Below, one piece after another: positions 32,966 through 41,699 of a stretch of 64,000 nucleotides of DNA. This DNA comes from an uncultured Rhodocyclaceae bacterium (GTDB lineage: Bacteria; Pseudomonadota; Gammaproteobacteria; Burkholderiales; Rhodocyclaceae). A model generated the notes under the pieces. The model did no database searches and was not told the origin of the DNA. It worked only from the letters and a program-made list of their open reading frames with translations. The stretch is taken from positions 1,116,001 through 1,180,000 of the forward strand of contig OU015322.1 of the NCBI GenBank assembly GCA_907163225.1. The letters run 5' to 3'. Position 1 is the first letter of the stretch. Each line of letters begins with the position of its first letter. The position numbers were made by a program, and so were the translations under genes.

Positions 32966-34260
32966 AGGGCCGCAAGTTTCCGGGAGATGTCGGCCAGGTG
33001 GCTGCGGTAGCGGCGAATGGCGCTGAACAGATTCCACCACAGCCAGCCGTTGGCCACGGCAAAAGCCAGTCCGGCCGGGCGAGCCAGCCACGCCGGAAAA
33101 AACACGGCGGCCAGCAGCAGGATCAGGGCAAGGCCATAGGCCAGCATTTGCCGGTGCATTCCTGACTCGGCCAGAATTTTGTTCATCGCTGGTGCCGGCA
33201 CCTTGGCCTGCCCGGTGTTCTGCAAATGCATCCAGGACAGGAAAGGCACGATTTTGTAGAGCATGCCGGTGATGAAAGGCAGGAAGCCGCCGGCGACCAG
33301 CAGCACACCGAAAACGAGCGTCCAGCCCTCCAGTTCGGCTGCGGTTGGCCACAATGCTGCGGTCGACAGCAAAAACAGGGCAAAAATGGACGATATCAGT
33401 CCAAGCTGCCAGTAGCGGTAAGTCGCATCCGGCCGCGCCCGGCGACGCTTGGCCTGCAGCCGCATGGTTTGCAACGCGAAAGCGATACCGGCCAGTGCCG
33501 CGCCCAGTTGGCCAAGCCGCGCCAGCACTGACAGATCAAGCAGCAACGCGGCGGACCACACGACCAGCATGGCCAGCATGATGATCGGGAACCACCAACT
33601 GGATCGCGCCGGATAACCGGGTGTCAGCTGGAACATCGGAACCACCACGAAAGCCATCGCCGCGAGCAGAACTGCCGCCCAGCCGCCCAGCCCCCAGCCT
33701 GCATGCAGATCGGTCAGCGCGGAAAATGGCAGCGGCCAGCCGTAGGCCAGTGCCAGCGACATGACAATGCCCAGCCCGACCACAGCGAACAGACTGAACA
33801 GGGAGAGCTTGATGCCGCGAATGGTCGGGCTGGTCGTCGGCACCCCACGCAACGCGATTGCAGTCACGATGAGAAAAGCCAGCACGGTCATGCCGAGCAC
33901 GACTGCGCCGCCGCCCAGCAGCTGGGGTAAGCCGAGGAGAAACCCTGCCGCCAGCATCAGCGCCCCGGCCGACAAGCCGACATGAACAAGCCGGGCGATC
34001 AACAGCGGCTGCCGGAGGTTGGCACCGGCGACTACGGGCAGGATCTGGATGAGTGCCCCGAGCATGACCTGCAGCATGAAGCCAACGGTGATCAGATGCG
34101 TCGCGGCCAGTGCGCCGGGCATCCAGCGCGAAGCAAAAACATCAGCGCCCTCGAAAGCAATAAGCAGCCCGGCAAGAACACCGAACAGCGGCGCCGTCAG
34201 GAAGAAGCGCAGCGGCGCCGCAAATGGCGGCGCGTTTTCAAATGCGAGCAGCGCCTGCAT
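32962..34260 (-). CDS. NnrS-like 12-helix membrane protein
   Basis: 432 residues with about twelve membrane helices. Histidines lie in helices (ATHLITVGFMLQVMLGALIQILPVV; LHAGWGLGGW; FMTGMLYKIVPFLSWMH-like segment near 345-360). It resembles NnrS/heme-copper-like membrane proteins that protect against nitrosative stress. Neighbours (SirB2, hemerythrin, DUF2249, diiron ODP) support a role in NO or oxygen response. Exact family membership needs a profile search. Confidence 0.75.
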   Translation of the reverse strand: MQALLAFENAPPFAAPLRFFLTAPLFGVLAGLLIAFEGADVFASRWMPGALAATHLITVGFMLQVMLGALIQILPVVAGANLRQPLLIARLVHVGLSAGALMLAAGFLLGLPQLLGGGAVVLGMTVLAFLIVTAIALRGVPTTSPTIRGIKLSLFSLFAVVGLGIVMSLALAYGWPLPFSALTDLHAGWGLGGWAAVLLAAMAFVVVPMFQLTPGYPARSSWWFPIIMLAMLVVWSAALLLDLSVLARLGQLGAALAGIAFALQTMRLQAKRRRARPDATYRYWQLGLISSIFALFLLSTAALWPTAAELEGWTLVFGVLLVAGGFLPFITGMLYKIVPFLSWMHLQNTGQAKVPAPAMNKILAESGMHRQMLAYGLALILLLAAVFFPAWLARPAGLAFAVANGWLWWNLFSAIRRYRSHLADISRKLAAL

Positions 34261-34290
34261 TGACGGAGTCTGTCGAAATACGCGACCGGA

Positions 34291-34518
34291 TCAGCGCGAA
34301 ATCAGAATTTCGTAGGTGCCGTCCGGCATCAGCTCAGTCTCGTAGTCATGGCCATTCTGGCGCAACACCTTGTAGAGCGGATGTGGCTCGCGGAAAAGCA
34401 ACAGCAACATTTTTTCGCCCTCTTTCAAGGTATCGAGCATTTCCATGGTTTCAACAAAGGGACCGGGTGGCTCCATGTAGCGCGCATCGACAACATGCGG
34501 GGTTTTGGCGTGGGTCAT
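34291..34518 (-). CDS. DUF2249 small protein (TusA-like fold)
   Basis: 75 residues: VVDARYMEPPGPFVETMEMLDTLKEGEKMLLLLFREPHPLYKVLRQNGHDYETELMPDGTYEILI. This is the DUF2249 pattern, related to TusA/SirA folds but with P-P-G-P in place of the catalytic Cys-Pro. It often occurs beside hemerythrin and NnrS-like genes. Its start overlaps the hemerythrin stop by 4 bases. Confidence 0.83.
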   Translation of the reverse strand: MTHAKTPHVVDARYMEPPGPFVETMEMLDTLKEGEKMLLLLFREPHPLYKVLRQNGHDYETELMPDGTYEILISR

Positions 34519-34961
34519 TCTTCGCAGAGCTCGGTTTCCAGCCGTTCAAGAACAGCCGGCAATTCATCGGACAGGTGCTGGTCGCACATCGGGTAGAGGA
34601 TATTTTCCTCCTTCATGTTGTGCTGCTGCATCATGATGACCAGCGTGTCGGCCAGCCCGAGATAATCGTCGGAATTTCCCGCTTTTAGCGCGTCGACCGC
34701 GTCATTCATCAGGGCGCGAAGCTGGACATGCTCCATGCGCATGACCTGCGTTGGTCCCATGCTCATGCCGGTCTTGGCTTCGAACGTCGGGAAAAGCGTC
34801 TTTTCCTCGCTGTCAAAATGCGCCAGCATGGCAGACTGGAAATGGCCAAAAGCGGCACCCGCAAGCGTGAAATCTTTTTTGGCGACCGCCTGCTCGGCGT
34901 CGGCAAACAAATCATCGCAGCGGCGATGGTCATCGGTCATAAAACTACGTATTGTCGTCAT
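34515..34961 (-). CDS. Hemerythrin-like diiron protein
   Basis: 148 residues, four-helix bundle with iron-ligand residues in order: MTDDHRRCDD, HFQSAMLAHFDSEEKTLFP, MEHVQLRALM, MMQQHNMKEENILYPMCD. It binds O2 or NO at a diiron site, or repairs Fe-S centres in the RIC/YtfE manner. I chose the ATG at 34961 because the fold starts there. Co-translated with the DUF2249 gene. Confidence 0.87.
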   Translation of the reverse strand: MTTIRSFMTDDHRRCDDLFADAEQAVAKKDFTLAGAAFGHFQSAMLAHFDSEEKTLFPTFEAKTGMSMGPTQVMRMEHVQLRALMNDAVDALKAGNSDDYLGLADTLVIMMQQHNMKEENILYPMCDQHLSDELPAVLERLETELCEE

Positions 34962-35041
34962 GGCATGCCCTATGGCTATTGATGGCTCATTCTCGTTGCG
35001 CCACAGAGGATGAGCCTTGACCACCATCAAATCTCCAACGA

Positions 35042-35782
35042 TCAGCCGCTGACGATCCCGACCTGCAATTCGTCAAACCAGTTAATGAATCGCTGCACAT
35101 TGGCGCCTTGGTAAATGGCGCCGTGCTGTGGGCAGAGCATGTCGATATCGAGTTGCGATACCCGTTCGCACCAGCGGCGCTTGGCCTCGTTGGAACCCAT
35201 CCAGCGCCGGTGGAAGCCTTCGGCATGGCGAATGTGTTTATCGAAATCTTCAACATAAAGACTGTCTTCACCGGGCGGCAGAAGCGCGGCGCCGACGTCA
35301 CCGGAGAACATCATTTTGGCGACTTTGTCGTACAGATTGAAATTGCCGGATGAGTGCAGGTAATGCGCTGGAACGGCCCGGAGAATCAGGCCATCAAGCG
35401 AAATATCACAGCCTTCGTCAGGAATCATCACGAAAGTTTCGGCCGAACCGCCAAAATGGGGAATGAAACTGCCCCACAGCCAGCTGACGTGGCAACGCAT
35501 CTTCGGGTTGAACTCCAGCCACAGGGCCAGCGACGAACAGATGTCCGGGTCCTGGTGCGAAGCGAAGATGCCGGCCAGCGCCGACGGATCGAATTCAGAC
35601 GACAAGGCCGAGAAGACGGCCGGAAAAATTTCGGCGCCGCCCGGATCAAGGAGAAGGCCTTGCCCGCCGTGGGTGATCAAGTACTCGTTGGTATCGATCA
35701 AATAATTCGGCTTTTCAGGATCGCGGACGATGGCGACCCATTTGTGATTGCCGTCCTGAAAGATGGTTTTTGTCGTTTTCAC
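35042..35782 (-). CDS. ODP-type metallo-beta-lactamase-fold diiron protein
   Basis: 246 residues. MBL fold related to flavodiiron proteins: NEYLITHGGQGLLLDPGG, H-Q-D-P-D-I-C metal motif (SHQDPDICSSLALWLEFN), H-Y-L-H-S-S-G-N-F, FSGDVGAAL and CPQHGAIYQG. It lacks a flavodoxin domain, so it fits the oxygen-binding diiron proteins (ODP) used as oxygen sensors in chemotaxis and signalling. The gene next upstream encodes a receptor-like signalling module, which supports a sensor role. Confidence 0.85.
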   Translation of the reverse strand: MKTTKTIFQDGNHKWVAIVRDPEKPNYLIDTNEYLITHGGQGLLLDPGGAEIFPAVFSALSSEFDPSALAGIFASHQDPDICSSLALWLEFNPKMRCHVSWLWGSFIPHFGGSAETFVMIPDEGCDISLDGLILRAVPAHYLHSSGNFNLYDKVAKMMFSGDVGAALLPPGEDSLYVEDFDKHIRHAEGFHRRWMGSNEAKRRWCERVSQLDIDMLCPQHGAIYQGANVQRFINWFDELQVGIVSG

Positions 35783-35800
35783 GCATCCGCTCCCGTATTC

Positions 35801-36424
35801 TCAGTTTCCGGTAAAAAAGGCTGACCGGCGCAGCGATTCCAGCGAGGCGCGGATTTCTTCGACGATGTTGTCGAATTCCCCGGAAACCTGGGCCAGCGGT
35901 ACCGCAAAGGATTGGCCATAGGCCGCTTCGATCTTGGCTGACTTGGCCAGTACACCACCCAGCTCCACCATCTGGAAAGCATCTTCAAGCGCCCGCTTGA
36001 GCTGCTTGCGCAGGCTGGCCAGACGCCGGGTATGTTGTTCGTTTTGAATTTCCCGCGCAGCGAGGACACCCACGGCTTTCGACTGGGGCGAAAGCACTGC
36101 CGCCTGGTGCAACAGGCCGGTATGGCGAAGATCCTGGAGGACGAGTGAAACCTCGTTGACGCAGCCATGAATCAGACCGGTCAAGGCGCCCATGCAATCG
36201 CGCAAATCTTGCGAAAACACTCGCAGTTCGTTGGATAGAACGCCAAAGCCCCGCGCCGCCGTACCCGCCCGCTTGGCGAGAAAAATGGCGTTCAGAGCCA
36301 TGATGTTGATCTTGAAGGCAACGCCGACCACCGACTTGATTTCCTCGTTGATGCGGACGATGCGCAGCAGGTCGACACCGGCCTGCGGTGCGGAGCTCAA
36401 TCTTGTCGTCAGTGCCGTCGTCAT
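35801..36424 (-). CDS. Short chemoreceptor-like signalling protein
   Basis: 207 residues, no membrane segment. Residues about 25-70 resemble the MCP hairpin tip (INEEIKSVVGVAFKINIMALNAIFLAKRAGTAARGFGVLSNELRVFSQDL), compared with the classical [29 protein letters not shown]-type signature. A longer helical C-terminal half has no recognised domain. The canonical receptor has glutamates where this has F-L-A-K-R, so it may not couple to CheA/CheW normally. It lies 18 bases upstream of the ODP-like gene, likely as a pair. Confidence 0.7.
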   Translation of the reverse strand: MTTALTTRLSSAPQAGVDLLRIVRINEEIKSVVGVAFKINIMALNAIFLAKRAGTAARGFGVLSNELRVFSQDLRDCMGALTGLIHGCVNEVSLVLQDLRHTGLLHQAAVLSPQSKAVGVLAAREIQNEQHTRRLASLRKQLKRALEDAFQMVELGGVLAKSAKIEAAYGQSFAVPLAQVSGEFDNIVEEIRASLESLRRSAFFTGN

Positions 36425-36508
36425 GCTTGCCTCGCAGGTTTTATTCTAGTCAGCGGGCAATATACCAATTTCACCAAACAACAGCCAGCACCCTGACGCT
36501 TTTGCCAC

Positions 36509-38254
36509 TTATTTTTCGTGGACATACGTACCGGGCGCGCTGGCCAAAGCCGGGAATTTGCGATTCGCCGCCGGGTAGGCTTCAACCAGATCGCCTGTCC
36601 GCTCACTCAGCCAACGAGTCCAGTCCGCCCACCAGGTACCCGATTTTTTCTCGGCCCGCTCGAACCAGTGCTCCCAATGCTCATTGCGCTCCGGCTCGCC
36701 GATCCAGTAGGCGCGCTTGGGCGGATTGGCCGGCGGATTGACGATGCCGAGAATGTGCCCGGAGGTCGACAGTGCGAAGCGTACCGGCGCGTTGACATTG
36801 ATTTGCTTGCGAATGCGGTAGCACTGCTTCCACGGTGCGATATGGTCGTCTTCAGCGGTCACGGCATAGAGCGGCTGCTCGATCAGATCAAGGTCGATCC
36901 GTTCACCGGCGATGGTCAATTTGTCGCGTTTGATCAGGTTATTCTCAAGGTACAGCTCACGCAGGTAATAGGAATGCATGGCCTGCGGCATGCGCGTCGT
37001 ATCCATGTTCCAGAACAACACGTCGAACGCCGGCAAAGGTTCGCCACGCAGATAACTGTGTTCCCAGTAATGCCAGATCAGCGGATTGGAACGCAGCATG
37101 CGGAAGGAGCTGGCCATTTCGCTGCCGTCGAGGAAGCCTTTTTTCGCCATCGACTCTTCCAGCGCGCCGATGCAGGCTTCGTCGATGAAGACATCGATAT
37201 CGCCAGGGTGAGCGAAATCGGTCAGCGTGGTGAACAAGGTCCAGTGCGCGACCGGCACTTTGTCTTTCCCGAAATGCTGGTTGGCCCAGGCCATGTAGGT
37301 GCTGACCAGCGTACCGCCGATGCAATAACCGACCAGATGCACCTTGGGCACCTTGCAGAATTCGCTGGCGACGCGCACCACTTCATTGACACCTTCTAGC
37401 AGGTAGTCATCGAAACGGATATCGGCCAGATCCTCGCCCGGGTTTTTCCAGCTGGTGATAAAGACCGAGAAACCCTGATCAGTCAGGTACTTGACCATGC
37501 TCTTTTTGGCCGTCAAGTCGAGGATGTAGAACTTGTTGATCCACGGCGTGATGATGACGATGGGCATCGCCCGTACTTTCTCGGTCGTCGGCGTGTAGTG
37601 AATCAGTTCGACCAGACGATTGCGAAAAATCACCTCGCCCGGCGTTGTCGCCAAGTCCTCACCCACCTTGAAGGCATCGGGTTCGACCATCAGGATATTC
37701 TTGGCCTTGATGTCGCGCTGGAGGTTTTCCCAGCCCTGTTTCAAGCTTTCGCCATTCGTTTCGACGAAGCGGCGCATGGCAACCGGATTGAGCAGGAAGA
37801 AATTGGTCGGGGCCACCATGTTCAGCCAGTTGCGCAACCAGAATGCAGAGCGGCGACGTTCCTTGTCAGACAAGCCCGGCGTCTCGAAATACATGTCCTC
37901 CAGGCGGTGCGTGAAGGCGATGTACCACTCCTTGACGATGTCCCAAGTCGGCGACTCGGTCCACACCGGATCGGTAAACCGGGCGTCATCGACATTCGGC
38001 TGAATGACGTCGGCTGACGGAATCCCCATCGCCCGACGCATGATGTGCGCCTGCAAGGCGAGGAGGTCGCCGGACAAGGCGTTGCAGGCACGCGAAAGTT
38101 CCTGCGGGTGCATCATCCAGGCCATCTGCGCGTTCAGCATCGAGGTGGTCACCCCGTAAGGATCAAGGGCGCTACCGACGGCCTTGCCGAGCGACTCGAC
38201 CGGGCTCAGGTGGTTGATATTGACGCCATTGTGGCGGCTGGATCCATTGGACAT
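36509..38254 (-). CDS. phaC: Class I poly(3-hydroxyalkanoate) synthase
   Basis: 581 residues. Lipase-like box G-Y-C-I-G-G with nucleophile Cys311 (numbered from the ATG at 38254). The PhaC N-terminal domain is present, as are the catalytic Asp region (EDDHIAPWKQCY) and His (STSGHILGIVNPP). It polymerises 3-hydroxybutyryl-CoA into PHB granules. Start chosen at the ATG giving MSNGSSRH; the in-frame ATG ten codons upstream is an alternative. No phaA/phaB lie adjacent, but fabI and a phosphotransacetylase fusion are at 60-64 kb. Confidence 0.93.
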   Translation of the reverse strand: MSNGSSRHNGVNINHLSPVESLGKAVGSALDPYGVTTSMLNAQMAWMMHPQELSRACNALSGDLLALQAHIMRRAMGIPSADVIQPNVDDARFTDPVWTESPTWDIVKEWYIAFTHRLEDMYFETPGLSDKERRRSAFWLRNWLNMVAPTNFFLLNPVAMRRFVETNGESLKQGWENLQRDIKAKNILMVEPDAFKVGEDLATTPGEVIFRNRLVELIHYTPTTEKVRAMPIVIITPWINKFYILDLTAKKSMVKYLTDQGFSVFITSWKNPGEDLADIRFDDYLLEGVNEVVRVASEFCKVPKVHLVGYCIGGTLVSTYMAWANQHFGKDKVPVAHWTLFTTLTDFAHPGDIDVFIDEACIGALEESMAKKGFLDGSEMASSFRMLRSNPLIWHYWEHSYLRGEPLPAFDVLFWNMDTTRMPQAMHSYYLRELYLENNLIKRDKLTIAGERIDLDLIEQPLYAVTAEDDHIAPWKQCYRIRKQINVNAPVRFALSTSGHILGIVNPPANPPKRAYWIGEPERNEHWEHWFERAEKKSGTWWADWTRWLSERTGDLVEAYPAANRKFPALASAPGTYVHEK

Positions 38255-38296
38255 TTTGATTGACCTCTTCCTGACTATTGCCAAAAGGGACGCACG

Positions 38297-39709
38297 CTAA
38301 AGCGTGACGAACTCGCCGGGCCGTGGCAAACGAACATCTGCCCAGCCCAGTTGCGTCTCAAGGGCACGCTTGAAATTGGCCGAAGCGCCGGCCTCACCGT
38401 GAACAACGAAGGTATGGCCCGGCGCCTGGTGAAAGCCGCCCAGCCACTTGAGCAAGGCGGCCTGGTCGGCATGGGCCGAAAGCCCCCCGACGGTATAGAT
38501 GCGCGCCCGAACCGGCACCGGCTGGCCAAAAATGTGAACCAGCCGCGCCCCATCGACCAGCCGCCGACCCAGCGTTCCCGCCGCTTGAAAGCCGGCGATC
38601 AGGATCGTGCATTCGCTGCGCGGCAGGTTTTCGCGCAGGTGATACTTGATCCGCCCGGCCTCGCACATGCCGCTGGCCGAGATAATCACCGCCCCGCTGC
38701 GAATGTCGTTGAGTTGAATCGAGCGCTCGACATCGGCGACCAGTTCAAGACTCATCTGCTTGGGATGCGCCTTCAGCCAGGCGATCAACTCGCGGGTTTC
38801 CGGGTCGAGCAGATCCTGATTAGCCAGCGTAATGCGGGTGGCCGAATTGGCCATCGGCGAATCGACATAGACCTTCAGCGGCGACAGGCGCTTGCGGCGA
38901 ACCAGATCGGCCAGCATGTAGATGATTTCCTGTGTCCGGCCAACCGCGAAGGCGGGAATGATCAGGTTGCCTTTGGCCGCCCGGGTTCGCTCAAACGCAG
39001 CGACGATTTCATCTTCCGTTTCCGGCAACGAACGGTGCAGGCGGTCGCCGTAAGTCGATTCAATGAGCAGCACATCCGCCTCGGTCGGCGACGGTGATGG
39101 GTCGCAAAGTACCGGTCGATCGGACATGCCAAGATCGCCTGAAAAGACCAGGCGACGCGGCTTGCCCTCCCCGCTCACGATCACCTCGAGCGACGCGGAG
39201 CCAAGGATGTGCCCGGCATCGCGAAAAATCACATTGACGTTTTCGGCTATTTTTTCCGGTTGACCGTAGATAACCGGCCGCAGCAGTTTCAGCGAGGCCA
39301 GAGCCTGCGCCACGGAGTACAGTGGCGGCTGGATGCCCCGCTCATCCTTGCCGCCACGCCGCCGATGGCGCAACTGCCATTCGGCTTCTTTCTCCTGAAT
39401 GTGCGCGCTATCCGGCAAGAGCACTTCAAGCAGGTCGATCGTCGCCTGCGTGGCATAAACCGGGCCGCGATAACCAAGCATGGAAAGCCGGGGCAACAGG
39501 CCGGAATGATCGATGTGGGCATGGGTAAGCAGGACAAAATCGATTCCCCTGACGTCGAACCCGAAATTGAGCGCCTTCTGGTTCTTTTGCCGGGCCTCCG
39601 GTCCGCCCTGAAACATGCCGCAATCGACTAGAAAACGAGCATTGCCCGCTTCAACCAGTGTGCAGGAACCGGTCACTTCACCGGCCGCTCCAAGAAATCC
39701 GAGACGCAT
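38297..39709 (-). CDS. MBL-fold beta-CASP hydrolase (RNA-processing type)
   Basis: 470 residues. N-terminal MBL motifs: FLVDCGMFQGG, T-H-A-H-I-D-H-S-G, DAGHILGSAS, FSGDLG. Beta-CASP domain: LLIESTYGDR, IIPAFAVGRTQE. C-terminal RMMBL-type region: SGMCEAGRIKYHL, GGLSAHADQ, VVHGE. It is the YsH1/CPSF-73-like family found in bacteria, probably a ribonuclease. An exact copy of the dispersed repeat (core 39256-39267) lies inside the gene and encodes GQPEKIAENVNV between the MBL core strands without breaking the frame. Confidence 0.88.
   Translation of the reverse strand: MRLGFLGAAGEVTGSCTLVEAGNARFLVDCGMFQGGPEARQKNQKALNFGFDVRGIDFVLLTHAHIDHSGLLPRLSMLGYRGPVYATQATIDLLEVLLPDSAHIQEKEAEWQLRHRRRGGKDERGIQPPLYSVAQALASLKLLRPVIYGQPEKIAENVNVIFRDAGHILGSASLEVIVSGEGKPRRLVFSGDLGMSDRPVLCDPSPSPTEADVLLIESTYGDRLHRSLPETEDEIVAAFERTRAAKGNLIIPAFAVGRTQEIIYMLADLVRRKRLSPLKVYVDSPMANSATRITLANQDLLDPETRELIAWLKAHPKQMSLELVADVERSIQLNDIRSGAVIISASGMCEAGRIKYHLRENLPRSECTILIAGFQAAGTLGRRLVDGARLVHIFGQPVPVRARIYTVGGLSAHADQAALLKWLGGFHQAPGHTFVVHGEAGASANFKRALETQLGWADVRLPRPGEFVTL
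39256..39267 (+). repeat. Dispersed repeat copy 11
   Basis: Exact core, element 39239-39270, inside the beta-CASP gene in antisense. Confidence 0.75.
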
Positions 39710-39845
39710 GTTTTCAATCCTCCCGACTTGGCGTAGCATGAACCTCAACACCGTGAAATGCAACGCCAGTGGTCAATTCGGCGATTTTGAAAGCCACGCC
39801 CAAGCGCCGGACGGCCCCTCAAAAGATCATCTCAGGAGGTTAAGC

Positions 39846-40289
39846 ATGTTCAAGCACATTTTTGTTCCAACCGATGGATCCGAACTCTCCCGCGCCACGG
39901 CCCAACGCGCTGTATCCTTCGCCAAGGAAGCCGGCGCCCGCATCACCGCCTTCTTCGCCAAGCCGGAATATCCCATCGCCTATTTTGGCGAAGGCGCTCT
40001 GATCGACCCGACGACGCCGGACAAATTTGCCGAACTGGCCGACCAGCAGGCCCGCGAATTTCTCGGCGAAGTGGAGAAAATGTGCGCCGATGCCGGCGTC
40101 CAGTGCAGCACGGCAGCCGCCACCAGCGACATTCCCTACGAAGCCATCATCGAAGCCGCCGAAAAATCCGGCTGCGACCTGATTTTCATGGCCTCGCACG
40201 GCCGCCGCGGCATCAGCGGCTTTTTGCTGGGCAGCGAAACCAACAAGGTGCTGACGCACTCGAAAGTACCTGTTCTGGTCTATCGCTGA
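39846..40289 (+). CDS. Universal stress protein UspA family
   Basis: 147 residues: FVPTDGSELSRATAQRAVSFAKEAG at the N-terminus and the ATP-binding G-x-x-G-x9-G-S motif (GRRGISGFLLGSETNKVL). Start preceded by CAGGAGG. It lies at the left edge of the genomic island; its 3' side adjoins the duplicated gene fragment. Confidence 0.92.
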   Translation: MFKHIFVPTDGSELSRATAQRAVSFAKEAGARITAFFAKPEYPIAYFGEGALIDPTTPDKFAELADQQAREFLGEVEKMCADAGVQCSTAAATSDIPYEAIIEAAEKSGCDLIFMASHGRRGISGFLLGSETNKVLTHSKVPVLVYR

Positions 40290-40308
40290 ACAAGCCACGA
40301 ACTAGCAA

Positions 40309-40510
40309 TCAACGGCCGGCGCAGCGCCCCTGCCCCGGCCGAATGCGGCACAATACCGCGCCGCTGGCTGTATCGACAAAAGACACTTCCTCCAGCTTGC
40401 CGACCAGGTAGCGTTTTTTCAGCGTGAAGTCGGTCGGTTTGCCGTAGGTGGCTTTCCAGAACGTCGTACTTTCGCTGATCACAGGCTCGATCAGCCGCGC
40501 CTTGGCCCGC
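40309..40510 (-). pseudogene. Duplicated 3' fragment of the 44.3-kb secreted-protein gene
   Basis: 202 bases matching 44332-44533 with about five differences, including the same stop codon. The reading (TDFTLKKRYLVGKLEEVSFVDTASG...) is the last ~67 codons of the complete gene at 44332-45042. It ends abruptly at 40510, where RAYT-element sequence begins. It forms the left boundary of the island and looks like an attachment-site-style duplication. Confidence 0.88.
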
Positions 40511-40518
40511 ACAAAACC

Positions 40519-41302
40519 GGGGACAGACCACGGTTTTACCCACCCATCGACTCCGGATCGGCAACCTTGCGTGGTCGCCCCGACTTTCCCGGCGTCACAC
40601 GCCGCCCCAACGCCGAAGCGATCTGCTCCGCAAACAGATCGCTGCCCAACGCGAAATTGCCATTGGTCGCCCGTCGTATCTCATCCACCAGCCCCGGCTC
40701 CAGTTCATAACGGAACAGTTCGCGATAAGCCGCCTGTCGACTCGTCACGTCCGGGCCGAGCGTGTCATACACTTCATGGGACTGGATCAGCGCATCACTC
40801 TCCCCTTGCGCATTTGCACGGTAACTCGACCAGCGGTATTCCCCCGGATGTTCCACCATCCCAGCGCGTACCGGGTTCAACTCGATATAGCGCTGGCAAG
40901 CCAGCAAATAATCCTCCGCCTGCGTCGGGCAGGAGCGATAACGCCCTTCCCAGAGCGTCCCGCTACGCCGGTAGGTGCGGTTAACGTATTGCACATAACG
41001 CTGCCCCAACCCCTTCATCATCTCCCCCGGCGCTGAGCCGCTTGAAGACGAGACCAGCAGATGAACATGATTGGTCATCAACACGTAAGAATGAATGCGG
41101 CAACCGGCCTTCCCGGCATACTCGGCCAGCCAGTCGAGATAGACACGGTAATCCTCGTCGGCAATAAAGCAAGCTTGGCGGTTATTGCCGCGCTGAATCA
41201 GGTGCAACGGCGTGTTTGGCAGAGAAAGGCGGGGGCGGCGGGGCATGGGGTGAGTGGGATAAATAGTCAGCTAAAAGTTACCATAAACCGTGGTCTGTCC
41301 CC
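40519..41302. mobile_element. RAYT transposable element with 18-bp inverted ends
   Basis: GGGGACAGACCACGGTTT at 40519-40536 and its exact complement at 41285-41302 bracket the transposase gene. The GGGGACAGAC word at the ends is typical of REP/RAYT-linked sequences. The right end lies inside the 3' end of the next gene. Confidence 0.8.
40536..41246 (-). CDS. REP-associated tyrosine transposase (Y1_Tnp, RAYT)
   Basis: 236 residues. N-terminal PRRPRLSLPNTPLHLIQRGNNRQACF, then H-U-H-type motif N-H-V-H-L-L-V (YVLMTNHVHLLVSSS), catalytic Tyr region QRYVQYVNRTYRRSGTLWEGRY and RYIELNPVRAGMV. Single-strand transposase of the IS200-like RAYT group, which acts on REP hairpins and is usually domesticated. 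It is framed by 18-bp inverted ends and seems complete. Confidence 0.92.
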   Translation of the reverse strand: MPRRPRLSLPNTPLHLIQRGNNRQACFIADEDYRVYLDWLAEYAGKAGCRIHSYVLMTNHVHLLVSSSSGSAPGEMMKGLGQRYVQYVNRTYRRSGTLWEGRYRSCPTQAEDYLLACQRYIELNPVRAGMVEHPGEYRWSSYRANAQGESDALIQSHEVYDTLGPDVTSRQAAYRELFRYELEPGLVDEIRRATNGNFALGSDLFAEQIASALGRRVTPGKSGRPRKVADPESMGG

Positions 41303-41699
41303 TATTATTCTCATTTAAATCAACGGCAGCTCCGCCGGCTTCAGCAAGGCCAGCCCGCCGAGCTTCTGAGGCTGCCTCAGCAACTTGCTCTCCGTATCTG
41401 GCGTATGCATCCGCCCCAGATTGCCTCATGTTTTCAATTCCTTCAAGAATTTGCCGTCCCATTTCTTGAAGCATCTGTTTCTCGGCTGGAGTGCCAAAGC
41501 CATCCGCGATGGTCATAATGCCGCGAGAATAATCAGCAGCAATGTCCATCATTTTTGCGCCAAATCGTTCCGCATCGGTGGCTGAAGTAAATTTTCCATC
41601 CGAGATAAATTCAGATGATTGCGAAATGGCGTTAGAAAGCCCGGTCCAAACAGATGTTAGATTCTCATTGATTCCGTCAACCAATTGTTCCATGCTCAT
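41271..41699 (-). CDS. Orphan protein, C-terminus altered by RAYT insertion
   Basis: 142 residues, soluble and helical, not recognised. The last codons (GQTTVYGNF-stop) are encoded by the right inverted end of the RAYT element (41285-41302) and the bases next to it. The original C-terminus was therefore probably cut off and replaced. The Ala/Glu-rich segment just before it (EAASEARRAGLAEAGGAAVD) may be close to the original end. Its start overlaps the stop of the membrane-protein gene by 4 bases, so the two were a functional pair. It could be a secreted substrate or chaperone linked to the secretion ATPase (speculation). Confidence 0.55.
   Translation of the reverse strand: MSMEQLVDGINENLTSVWTGLSNAISQSSEFISDGKFTSATDAERFGAKMMDIAADYSRGIMTIADGFGTPAEKQMLQEMGRQILEGIENMRQSGADAYARYGEQVAEAASEARRAGLAEAGGAAVDLNENNRGQTTVYGNF

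Noticed and set aside
34962..35041. FNR-type box upstream of the hemerythrin gene
   Set aside because: Only a half-site (TTGAT) is visible; no complete TTGAT-N4-ATCAA.
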